From: Petaurus breviceps papuanus
Lineage: Eukaryota > Chordata > Mammalia > Diprotodontia > Petauridae
DNA: 64,000 nt
Direction of reading: 5' to 3'
Assembly (NCBI GenBank): GCA_028583685.1
Contig: JAMXIF010001253.1
Location: 78,845,136 to 78,909,135 of the forward strand
Positions 54,440 through 64,000 of this stretch are shown here, in pieces. Each line of letters opens with the position of its first letter. The stretch's first letter is position 1. The notes under the pieces were generated by a model. The model was not told the origin of the DNA, did not search any database, and saw only the letters and a list, made by a program, of their open reading frames with translations. Made by a program: the position numbers and the translations under genes.

Positions 54440-56430
54440 AAAAAACTATAACTTTTTTTATACATTCATAGAGTTGTTTTATTTAGGGCTAATTTCTCCC
54501 TTAATATTCTCCTTACCCTTTGCCCTTTCCCCTCATATTTACTTATTGAGTAAAATGTACTTCTGCATCCAACTGTGTTTGTGTTTTTCCATTTTTGACC
54601 AGAGATTCAAATGTCAGTTGCTTCCCCTAACCCCTCTTCTTTGTACAGATGTCTACTTGCATAGCCTGATTTTGTGAGATAATTTTCCCTAATCTTCTTT
54701 GCCCTTCCTCACATTGTACTCTTCTTCACCTCTTTTTCCATTATTTTCTCAAGATCATGAAGACACAACAAAACCTCCCCTAAATCTTGTCCAATTGGAC
54801 TGTCTCTATGACCCCTAATGATGATAGAGTTCAGAGTAGACACATGTATCATCTCTTCATCTTTGAAAAGAGGCAGTTTAACCTTGTATAATCCTTTATT
54901 ACTGTACATTCATGAATATTTTTTTCACATTTCTCTTTATTTTTTCAAATTTTTTGCTGAAGCTCTAATCTGTTCATCAGGAATTGTTGGAAGATCTCTA
55001 TTTCATTAAAAACACTTCCCTTCCATAGCATTCTACTCCAGTTTTTCAAGTAAGTTATTCTTGTACTGTGAGCCCACATGATTTGCATTCTAGAAGACAA
55101 TTTTCGAGGTTTACTTCTGGTTTATATTGGTGACTGTTAAATCATATGTGATCCTAACTATTTCACCTTAATATTTAAATTCTTTCTTTCTGGAAGATTG
55201 CAATATATTTTTTTTTATTTGTCCAAGAAACTCTAAATTTTGGCCATGAGGTTCCAGGGAGTTTTTATTTTAAATTTCCTTTCAGAAGGTGACAAGTCTT
55301 ATGACTTTTTAAAATATTCATATTTTTTTTTTCATGGAATCATTGGTTTCCACTTAGTCCATTTTTAATTCTCAAGAAGTTTTTTCTCTTGAGTAAGGAT
55401 TTGTACCTCTTGAGCCAAACTGTCATTTCCCTTTCCAATTTTCTTCCATATCTCTCATTATTTACAAATTTTTATTTTAATTGAGTATTCTAAATTCAAT
55501 ATGTCAAGATTTTCTAATTCCTATTTCATCTCTTCCTAGTATTAAAGTTGAATTTTTCCCCAATCTATGTTTTCCTATGAAGTCTATGTTTTTATATGTA
55601 GCTTCAATTATAGATATTTTTGTAGTCATCTCTTTTTCTAGGTTTCTCTTTTGAGGTTCCCTATTACTAAAATAGCTCATTATTCTTGGAATCTTTATTT
55701 TTGCTCATAATTCCAGTCTACTTCTTTCTTTTGTACTTGATGCTGGGATTAGGCTATATGTTTGTAGGGAATATCTAGACTGGACCTGTTTGTTTGTTTT
55801 TTTCTTGCTTGAAATACTGATTTTTTTGTCATTCTAGGATTTCGGGGAAAGACTAGAGATCTGTGATCTTTCAATGCTCACAAAGCGGTCCGTTCTAGGA
55901 AAAAGTTTGATTGCTCACTCACTGGACAAAGTTCTACAAATTGCTGACCTGGGTCTAGGGCTAATCAAGAGTAGATGGCTGTGGAACTCAGCTCCTATTG
56001 TCCAGCTATAAAACTTCAGTTCATTCAGAATAGCAAAATTTTAGCCTCCTCTGTAGTTGGAGGTTTCTACCCTGGTTATTCCTCTGCAGGATGAACTGGA
56101 TGCTGGGAATAGGACCTGCTCTGCACCTTGAGACTCTGCCACATTGTTGTTTCTGAACTTTCTCCTTTCTCTGTACATAGCCCAGGACTTCTCAACCCAG
56201 GAATGTCATCCCTATAAGTAGGTTCCTTTCTCAGTCTGCCCTGGATCTGTGACACAGAACTAGGTAGTAGTCAACAAAGATGCTGGTGTGTACCTGTATC
56301 CATCACAATATTCCAGTGGGTGTCTTGCATTCTCATGGTATGATGGTACATTAGTATGAATTTGGTGGTGCCTCATTATGTGTTTGTTGGTGTCACAGTA
56401 TAGGTCTTGTGCTTATGCACAGCCTTTCCC
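54440..56430 (-). mobile_element. L1-lineage (HAL1-like) element, minus strand, decayed
   Basis: Read on the minus strand: a leader (about 56430-55800), coiled-coil ORF1 (55750-55340), an ORF1 C-terminal region ('GEIVRITYDLTVTN' equivalent, 55150-55260; 'VGSQYKNNL', 55040-55085; 'NRLELQQKI', 54945-54985), then a purine-rich 3' part with no endonuclease or RT. ORF1 without ORF2 suggests a half-L1, older than the one at 39801. Ends are approximate and no target duplications were found. Short frames on either strand here are by-products. Confidence 0.5.
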
Positions 56431-56520
56431 TCAAGATACAGGCTATTTCAATTATTCAAGTACTTCCTCTTATAAAATGGAATGAAGATGTAAACAACAA
56501 ATATATTATAAAGAAATCAC

Positions 56521-57108
56521 TCATAAATTGTCCATTAGTACATCTAACTTAGGTAATACTACATATGGACAATGCACTGGAGCCAAGGTTGAATTAGAAA
56601 AGCATTGCTTTTTGGAAATTTGCCTAGTACTTTTATTACCATCAAGTTTCCCTCTGAAACAAAGGTTTATCTGTTTAATACCAATATTTTCCAGTGAAAT
56701 CATATGACTAGGAATCAGAGAGTACTGTGTTGAAGTAGTTTGAAGAGCGTTGGGGAGGCACATACTGGGCATGAGGGGGATATAATATGTTATCAGCCAA
56801 GAGATGAACAAGATATGCAATATTAAAGCAAGTTGTATGACAAATAAAAGACTAAACAAACAAGGCATAGCTGATATTTTACATACATACTCTACTAGTA
56901 TCCACCTAATCTCAAAATGGTGAAATGAAGAATCGCATAAAGTTGGACGAGCTCCTGAGGAGGATTTATACAACATGCAAGAAACAATTACCCTTATTGA
57001 GAAGACATAGTTGCTTTGTGACCTGCCATCAGTAAAAGTACTACTCACATTGATGAGGTCACAGATTTGTTGATGTATAGAAGAATATGTAAATATATTA
57101 GCATACAT
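56521..57108 (-). CDS. Unexplained 195-codon open frame
   Basis: The longest open frame outside the LINEs. Residues 80-115 ('MPCLFSLLFVIQLALILHIL', then 'FISWLITYYI') are strongly hydrophobic and would form one or two membrane segments. The rest ('SSTFTDGRSQSNYVFSIRVI', 'STRQISKKQCFSNSTLAPVH') matches no family I recognise. Codon choice is AT-rich like the background. The opposite strand has stops. It may be a chance frame or lie antisense to an old element; I see no promoter or splice context that supports a gene. Confidence 0.2.
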   Translation of the reverse strand: MYANIFTYSSIHQQICDLINVSSTFTDGRSQSNYVFSIRVIVSCMLYKSSSGARPTLCDSSFHHFEIRWILVEYVCKISAMPCLFSLLFVIQLALILHILFISWLITYYIPLMPSMCLPNALQTTSTQYSLIPSHMISLENIGIKQINLCFRGKLDGNKSTRQISKKQCFSNSTLAPVHCPYVVLPKLDVLMDNL

Positions 57109-57640
57109 GATATAAAATATTTATATAAAATAAATGTAATTTATTTTATAATCATATAGAATAATGTAAATAAAAATATGTGTTATGTGTATATGCATAT
57201 TTAAGAAAATATACACAAAACCTAATTTTTCTATTTTGATGTGTTCTTAATAATATGTATATACTGTCTCTTATCATAACATCTTAATCATGCCTTATCA
57301 AACTGATCTACTTTTGTCTATGCCATTCTATAAAAATTCCCCAAAGGAAGTCAAGCCATTTTAGTGGGGTGGGAGGTTTCTCTCAATTTCTTAAAATAGC
57401 TTAGACACCAAGAGAACACACAAGTTGTCTATTGGTTATCTTTACTTCCTACTACATAACCAATCTATTTCCTTTCTTGATCATGTCTCTTTGAGGATAA
57501 TCTTTCCCCTCCCCACTTCATATAATTCTTCCTCACTAATACATTGCAGTCTATACATTGCCTTCCCAAAGTCTTCAAATGTAACAAATCAATTCTAGTT
57601 TATAACCATAACCCATCATCATCATCAGAATATTTACATT
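57109..57640. other. No recognised feature
   Basis: AT-rich sequence with TATA-like repeats at 57110-57200. No gene seen. Confidence 0.5.
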
Positions 57641-57849
57641 TAAAAGAAGGATATTTGTTTCAAGGAAAACTTGAGCTCATTCAAAGGCCAGTGTAGTTTT
57701 CCAAAAGCAATGCTGCTTCTCTTTAGGTCCCAGTTAATCATATATCCAGAGTTTATCTAAGAAACATGAACCAATGGACCAGCTATGTGAGTCATTCACA
57801 CAACTGTATGTCATAGTTTCAATAATGGATATTTTTCAACCACTTACTT

Positions 57850-58480
57850 TGTCCTTTGTAGATATAATGAATTGTTTTGAATGATTCTAAATATCATTTT
57901 GGAGGTTTTGTGATGTTATGGATCTTGATGCATTCAATAAAATGTCATCCCAGAAACTGGAATGGCTGAAGACTCACACCATGAATAATGAATCCCTTTT
58001 CTTCTTGGAATCTGTATTGAGCATCTTCCATGACAGTGGCAAATATCTTTAGTGAACATGTTTCCCTGTTTTACATTTTGATTGGAGTTATTAAGTACAG
58101 GGTCATTGAACAAAATGCCTACTGTTCATTTGTTGAATAGATCTTTTGAGATTTGATCCCCTAACACCTTGAAAATTATGTGGTCTTCATCATAGACTTC
58201 TGTGTTTAATTGATCTAGTCTGTTTAATTTTTTTGTGTTCAAGTACATGTCTTCTGTAAGTATTTGGTCAGGTACATGCATTCATTCTAACTTCATCTTC
58301 TTAATTCTCATCACCACTTTGGCACATACTACGTTAGGCTCTGAAGAGAAAAAGTTCAAATTCAGTGGTTCTTCTGGAAACATATGGCCATGCAGTGTCA
58401 ACAAATCTATTACATCTTAGATCTCTTTGATTCCCTCCTATCAGTTTCACTGACAAGGAATATCAAAAAGACCTAAGTTT
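57850..58480 (-). repeat. RTE-clade LINE fragment, minus strand (reverse transcriptase region)
   Basis: Minus-strand translation of about 57930-58110 reads, across frames, 'VKQGNMFTKIFATVMEDAQY', 'RFQEEKGIHYSWCESSAIPV' and 'HQDP*HHKTS'. This parallels RTE reverse transcriptases: 'VKQGD.lSp..F..vme', '..kGi.i.G..L', then the FADD region, here reading FLG. Decayed, with both ends uncertain. Confidence 0.5.
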
Positions 58481-58564
58481 AGTTTTATGTCAGTACAAGT
58501 CTAGACCAAGATAGGGTGAGCTAGGAGAAAGGATTTGGATAGACAAAAAAGGTGTATTTGTATG

Positions 58565-58620
58565 TACATAGATATACACACACATGCAAACACACATACA
58601 CACATACATTTGATATGTAT
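58565..58620. repeat. Short CA/CATA-rich tract
   Basis: 'acacacacatgcaaacacac' and similar units, imperfect. Confidence 0.8.
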
Positions 58621-59469
58621 AGCACATATGTAAGGTTAGTTTAAGAAAAAATATAAAACATATTTAAATATGGTTAAGGGGAGAAAATTATTTTATTCTA
58701 AAGATAACAAATCCATCAGTTTTGTTTGTATTTTTGTTTTCCAAATGACTAGTGGTGGTAGGGTTTTTTTTATTTTTAGGATTATTTTGATACTTCTGTC
58801 ATAGTTGCTATAGTTACTAGGTTTTTTTTTAGAACATTTTAGGATGAGGCCATTTGATGGTGTTTTGAGTTTGATAGAATTAGATTAGTTTTTGGAAATC
58901 CCATTCCATTAGAAAGTCATTTAGTAAAAGAAATGTCTTTTCAATGAAGTTGGTAAATCAAGTTTCAGGCAAGATCTATACTCTCTACTGAATTACCTAC
59001 ATAGTTTAAGATTTCAGAATACACTTCTGAATTTGTCACCTGGATGGTTTAAAATATTTTAGTTGCCCTAATTGCCAAGATAGTAACCAAAAATGTCCAC
59101 TATTCCAAAAGGTCAAGTCTTCCACGGGAGACAAGGAAAGTACCGGTATTAAGAGTTCTCTAACTGAATGAATATGCATGTATGCAGTCATAGAACTGTT
59201 CAATATTGATGCAAATTTTAATATTCCTTGCCCATTATCATATTGATTTAATATACTTCATGAAAGTCTTGCTTGCTGATAATTACCTAGATTTAGTTGC
59301 GATGTTGATATGTCCTGGTTTATGTTTCTGGCCCTACTGGCCTCTGTTATTTCCAGCTGCAGCTACATTGGGATCACTCAGAACTTTTTCCTATAGCAGG
59401 CAATTTAGTGGGCACTGACAGTACCTTCTTGAGTCTGGGCATATTTAATTAGATATTTCTTAAAATATC
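58621..59469. other. No recognised feature
   Basis: The 70-codon frame at 59206-59418 has no domain that I recognise. Confidence 0.5.
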
Positions 59470-60545
59470 CAAAACCAAACTCATTTTATTTCTCCCCACC
59501 CCTTCATTCTATATGATATTCCTGTTACTGTTGAGGGTGCCACTATTCTCCCAGTAGCCCAGGTTTACAACTAAAATGTCATCCTCTACTCTCCACTCTC
59601 ACCCCACCCCCTTATGCAATCTCTAACCATGTCCTCTTGACTCTATCTTTGCATCATGTCTCATGTGTCCCATTATCTCCTCTGACATGGCTACTATCCT
59701 AGCCCAGACCTCATCATTTCACACAAAGTCTATTGCAATATCCTGTTGGTTGATCTCCTGCTTAAAATCTCTTCTAATTCCATTCCATTCTCCACTCATC
59801 AATTTGACCATAACTTCATCCCCACCCAATTCTATAAACTCCACTGACTCTCTATCTTCTTGTGGTCAAAGATAACATAATCTATTTAGCATTCAAAGCT
59901 CTTCATAAATTAGCTTCCTCCTACTTTTCCTTTCTAGTTACACTATTCAACCTCCCTTGTACTTTGTGATTCTAGGACACTGGCCTTCTTGTCAGTGTTC
60001 CTGATATACTACACTATGTCTACTGATTCTAGACATTTTCACTACTTTCTTCCATGCTGGCAATTCTTTCCCTCTTTATCACTACTTGGTCTCCCTGGCT
60101 TCTTTTAAATCCCAGATTAAATTCCAATTCTTGGGAAAAAGATTCCCAGTTGTCCTTAACCTTAGCATCTTTCCTCTATTGATTATCCCCCAGTTTATCC
60201 TGCCTATATCTTGGTTGTACATGGTTATGTGCATTTGTGTCCCCCATTAAAAAATAAAGGTTGGGACAGCTAGGTGGCACATTGAGTAAAGCGCCTGTCC
60301 CAGAGTCAGGAGGACCCGAGTCCTGTTCTGGCTTTAAGCACTTAACACCCACACAAAAAAACTAGCCTTGTAAACTTGGGCAAGTTACTTAACTCCAATT
60401 GCCCTCCAAAAGGCAAAAAAAAAAAAAAAGATAAAAGTTTTGGAAGCAGAGACTAGGGTTTTTTGTTTGTTTTAAATTTCTTTTTATTCCCAGTTTAGTG
60501 TCTGGCACATAGTAGGTATTTTGTATACATGCTTGTAGACTGCCT
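59470..60545 (+). repeat. L2 LINE, 3' kilobase, split by a SINE
   Basis: 'ttgcatcatgtctcatgtg', 'agcccagacctcatcatttc', 'gtctattgcaatatcctgtt', 'agcattcaaagctcttcat', then after the SINE 'cccagtttagtgtctggcac' and 'atagtaggtattttgtatac'. The last kilobase of an L2 in correct order; the 70-codon frame 59663-59875 lies within it. Confidence 0.75.
60263..60429 (+). mobile_element. tRNA-related marsupial SINE
   Basis: 'gggacagctaggtggcacat', 'ctgtcccagagtcaggagg', 'tggctttaagcacttaacacc', 'aacttgggcaagttacttaa', 'ccaattgccctccaaaagg' and an A tail. Duplications are short and imperfect (ataaaggtt / ataaaagttt). Inserted in the L2 just before its terminus. Confidence 0.9.
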
Positions 60546-63500
60546 TTATGTCTGTGACAGTTGATACTGCCCTGATTTATCAGTGTTATTTTTTCCCTGC
60601 AGTTCATCAAGCTCTCCTTTTCTCATTGTTTGGTGAGGTTTCTTGCTCTCAGCAACAGTTGGATAAAAATGTCAGCTTGTACCAGGATATGTTTTTTCTT
60701 AACCCCCTTCCCAGTTCCTACCCCTTTCTCCTCTACCTGAGTTTCTCTTCCTACCACCTAAGTCACATTCTAGGTGTGTTCCCACCTTCCTCAATTATTC
60801 TGAAGCTCCTCCACAACTTTATCTCCAGCTGGTTTTATCTGTGACCTACCCAGGGATGAAGTTAGGGGAAATAGTGCATAGATTAAACATTCCATTTAGG
60901 TCATCTCACCACATAATTTGTATAACAAAGCGAAGGTCTACTCTAGGAAGCTTCTGTATCTGCTCCTGCTGCTCCTGCTGGGGCTGGGCTACAACTAGTA
61001 AACTGGAGGAGAGAGTTTTAGATTGATAATCCCAGGGGAGGATTCAGGCAATGTGGCAGTGGCATTAAACAGGCATAGAATGGACACTTTCTGAGGGTGA
61101 CCAACCAAGGGCTGTATGGGATGGAGAGGGGCTACCTGTAAATCAAAACAATGACTTCTTTTTGCCTGGGACCAATCCTATTAAAATGTTTCAGAAACCA
61201 GTTAAGCCTGTTTCAATACTTCCAGTTTTATAGGGTCAAATACCTCTCTAAAAGGAGAATGCAGTTAATCCTGTGTTCCTTTCTTTTGTTATTCATTAAA
61301 CACACCACAATTCCCTGGTTCCAAGAGGAACAGCTATGTTGCCTAGACAACATTTAGCATGTTCAGCAAAACTAATTTCTAAGAAATGACTGGTCAGGCT
61401 AGACTGGTAAAACATTACCCAGCTCCCAGCTTCCCCTGCAGTGCGCCAAGGGACAAAAGAGTAATAAGAGGACTGATTATTCTTTTGTGACTATTAAAAG
61501 TAGTGGAGCAAGTAAGAGACCTACAGCACGTGATATAATAGAAAACAAATGTAATCAATGTTCTCATGGCAACATAAGCAGGAGCTTTTGTGTTCTCCTG
61601 TCTCTCTTCCCAGTGTGGAACTGGGATTCTGGAGAGATGTTCAGGGCAGGAAGAAGTAAATTGTCTACTTCAGTGAGAGCTGCTTTTCTGTACCTCCTTC
61701 TTCTTCTTATATTGTCCATATAATTCAAAGGCACTAGTATTAGTGTTCAAGTTGGTGAAGATAAGCTTCATTCATGAAGCTCAGCATTGTTGGCTTTAGG
61801 ATTCTTTATCGAAATATCTGCCAGGCTTGGCAATCAAAACTTAAAAAAGAAATGAAGGGTAAAATTTATGAAGAGAGGGCATTCCTATTTGAAACAAAAG
61901 CTCAATGGAGATGGCAAGTTCAGAGCTGCAGAAGATGTCAGCAATGCATCGCTGATACCCTAGATATACACATTTGTGCTGGCAGACACTAGGGAGCAGG
62001 GTGAATGACAGCTAGGGTGTGCTAGGCACAAGTCACACTGCCCTGTGCAAGCACATGCCAGGGAAGAAGCTATCACACAGCAAACCAGCACAAGGAAAGC
62101 ATAAATGCTACACATGGTTATGGGGAAGAGAAGCATTGGGGGTCTGGCAAATTAAAATATGCTTAATCAGAGAATCAGTCCATTGCCCACCAACTGGTAG
62201 TAAAGGGTTGGGGTAATTAGAACCTAGCTAATAATTTAGAGTGACACAGAGCAAACTATTTTTAAAATGGTGAATCTTTTCTAGGAATGCTTTCAAGACA
62301 GTTTGAACCACGGACTGCTGACTAACAATGTTAGGAATCCTCCCCTATCCTGTCTATTCATGAATATCACTGTCACTCCCACAGAAACAAGTGATTCAGA
62401 TTTATGTCTTACAATAGGACCAGTGTCTTGTCTCTGTGTTACCCAGGAAAGCAGGGATAGAGTTTAAGTCCCATTTCTTTAGTTGACAGACAGAACTGAA
62501 GGACTGCCCACCTATGCTGATACATAAGGTGAGTGAAGACTGATGAGAAATGCGCTCATACTAGGTAGTCTTGGATTGTTTCAAATAAGAAATATCTCTG
62601 CTTTATTACCACAGTAGCCAAGAAAGAGGTAAGCATCTGCACAAGGAATAACAGCAGTGATAATATGGGAAAAGAGAGAAAAATTATTTTTAAATAGAAG
62701 AACAGATAGAAAGATCAAGGCCTAGAAACAGGACACTCAGACATATAGGGGACTTTTACAAGCTTACTAGTCTCCAACTGACCTTGGATATTTCATAGAA
62801 GTGTTTGGCACCACACACGTATCTCCTTATATATGTCCATTTCTCTGAATTGAAAAATAAAGCAACCAGATTGTATAGTCTCTGTGGAAATATTGTACTG
62901 TTATATAGAAACAGAAATTAAAATAGAAAAATCAACAGATGGGATGGGTGGATGAAATGAATAAACAACTGCATAATTCCTTAAAGAATGAAAACTTGTA
63001 TATGTTTAATAGATGACATTTTTGTTTAAATCCATATAACATGTGAAATGTTTCTTACTCATATCATCTGAAAAGTTCAGAAATATAACAACATATACAT
63101 CATCTTATTAAAGAATCCTACAAATAACAAGTGTTAGAATTCTCCTAGTGCATGTGAGGTTTCTGGCAGAAGAGAGCATGTTATAAGAGCTATTTTAAAA
63201 TTTAGATATTTTAAAATGGGTCAAATGCGTCAAAAAGTCTAAAAAACCTATGCATTTTAAAAGCTGAGGCTATAAAAATAATTGCATTCTATACAGAAGA
63301 TCTAATATTAAAAACAGTGAACATATTTCAGTTACTAGATTTTAATAAAGACATTTGGGTAGAAATGTGGGATATTTAAATTGAGGATAAGGCCTTTGGA
63401 TTTGGACTTAGTAGTCTAAATATCCCCTCTCTGACTGTTCTAATATCCAGTTTCAGGGACCTCAGACACTTCCAAATTGTAATATAGCATTAGATAACCT

Positions 63501-63620
63501 CTTTGTATAAGTCAATAGGTAGTAAAAAAAAAAAAAATCTATAAAATATCATAGAATCCACCCCCAAACAGAGAAGAGAATCTTTCAATAAGTGAGAACA
63601 TGAAATGAAATTTAAATCAA
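60546..63620. other. No recognised feature (3.1 kb)
   Basis: The longest unassigned stretch. Several 60-98-codon frames on the plus strand (60548-60844, 60841-61026, 61487-61723, 61774-61992) follow one another but differ in frame, have no recognisable domain and lack a shared splice pattern that I could support. An A13 run lies at 63523-63535. Confidence 0.5.
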
Positions 63621-63624
63621 TCCC

Positions 63625-63715
63625 ACCCAGAATCACAGAATTTGGGAATTGGAAGTATCTTTAGTGACTGTGTTGTCCAACTCATACTTGAACAAGAATT
63701 GCTCTTATGATATAC
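63625..63715 (+). repeat. THER1-like SINE fragment
   Basis: 'cagaatcacagaatttggga' and 'attggaagtatctttagtgac', 'gtccaactcatacttgaac' resemble the antisense 'ggaagggaccttagaggtcatc' region of THER1-type repeats. Confidence 0.4.
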
Positions 63716-63849
63716 CCCATAAGTATCAACAGATCCTAAGAAGGGAATGGGAGCTAAATATTAAAGTTTAACATTTCTTTTTTATTCTAGTTAACTATTA
63801 GCTTCTGGTGATGTGTCTATGTTAGAGTTGACTAAGTTCATGAATGTGA

Positions 63850-64000
63850 AAGTCAAATTTTCTGTTCAGAACTGGTCTTTTCAGAAAGAATGCTTAAAAG
63901 TCCCTCTATTTCATTGAATACTCACTTTTTCTCCTGAAACATGATACTCAGTTTTGCTGGGTAGGCGATTCTTGGTTTTAATCCTAGCTTCTTTGATCTC
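63850..64000 (-). pseudogene. L1/HAL1 ORF1 C-terminal part, minus strand, running off the window
   Basis: Reverse complement: 'gctaggattaaaaccaagaat', 'gcctacccagcaaaactgag', 'tatcatgtttcaggagaaaa', 'ttcaatgaaatagaggg'. This is collinear with 41155-41290 of the HAL1-like ORF1 ('LGLKPRITYPAKLSIMF'). The element continues beyond 64000. Confidence 0.8.

Noticed and set aside
54330-54677. 115-codon plus frame
   Set aside because: Overlaps the 3' part of a minus-strand L1/HAL1-like element; hydrophobic composition comes from the pyrimidine-rich strand.
60548-61992. Multi-exon host gene from consecutive plus-strand frames
   Set aside because: Frames differ, no conserved domain is visible, and no consistent splice sites could be supported by eye.

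Overview
The window looks like AT-rich, intergenic or intronic DNA from a marsupial. The main support is the repeat content: a LINE-1 lineage with a long gap between ORF1 and ORF2, tRNA-related SINEs with the body 'cctcagacactt ... tgtgaccttgggcaag' (Mar1/WSINE1-like; exact family name not certain), half-L1 (HAL1-like) elements carrying only ORF1, an RTE-clade LINE remnant, and many old MIR, THER1-like, L2 and CR1/L3-like fragments. I cannot say which marsupial. I found no convincing host exon, tRNA, rRNA or snRNA gene, CpG island or CRISPR array. Nearly every reading frame longer than about 100 codons lies in a LINE.

Region 1-17 kb: a 121-base GGAA tract; a SINE with a CA microsatellite inside it; two minus-strand LTR relics near 5.3-5.8 and 7.5-8.2 kb that share a nearly identical 146-base segment including flanking DNA; a 5'-truncated L1 end with a 14-base target duplication (8.3 kb); a mariner-like DNA transposon remnant (11.66-12.23 kb); and minus-strand L1 pieces and L2 to 15.5 kb.

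Region 17.1-23.2 kb: one full-length plus-strand L1 (17173-23225) between perfect 16-base target duplications. Its ORF1 is largely open. ORF2 is broken by several frameshifts, but a 363-codon reverse transcriptase segment is still open, with the second aspartate of the FADD motif replaced by glycine.

Region 23-37 kb: mostly old repeats and sequence I cannot identify; a solo LTR (29740-30280) with a 5-base duplication; a decayed minus-strand L1 (31.38-34.44 kb) holding three SINEs; GA-rich tracts and a 34-base A run.

Region 37.4-48.3 kb: a nested stack. An old plus-strand L1 was hit by a solo LTR, by a HAL1-like element with 15-base target duplications (itself hit by a SINE), by two more SINEs, by a second L1 with an inverted copy of its own 5' region, and by a probable LTR.

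Region 48-64 kb: old LINE pieces (CR1/L3-like, L2, RTE, minus-strand L1/HAL1-like), SINEs, one unexplained 195-codon open frame (56521-57108, minus) and long unassigned stretches. The window ends inside another minus-strand L1/HAL1 ORF1. Nothing here looks like a cooperating set of genes: the layout is explained by layers of retrotransposition, and the most informative items are the nesting order, the inverted L1 and the LTR-flank duplication.
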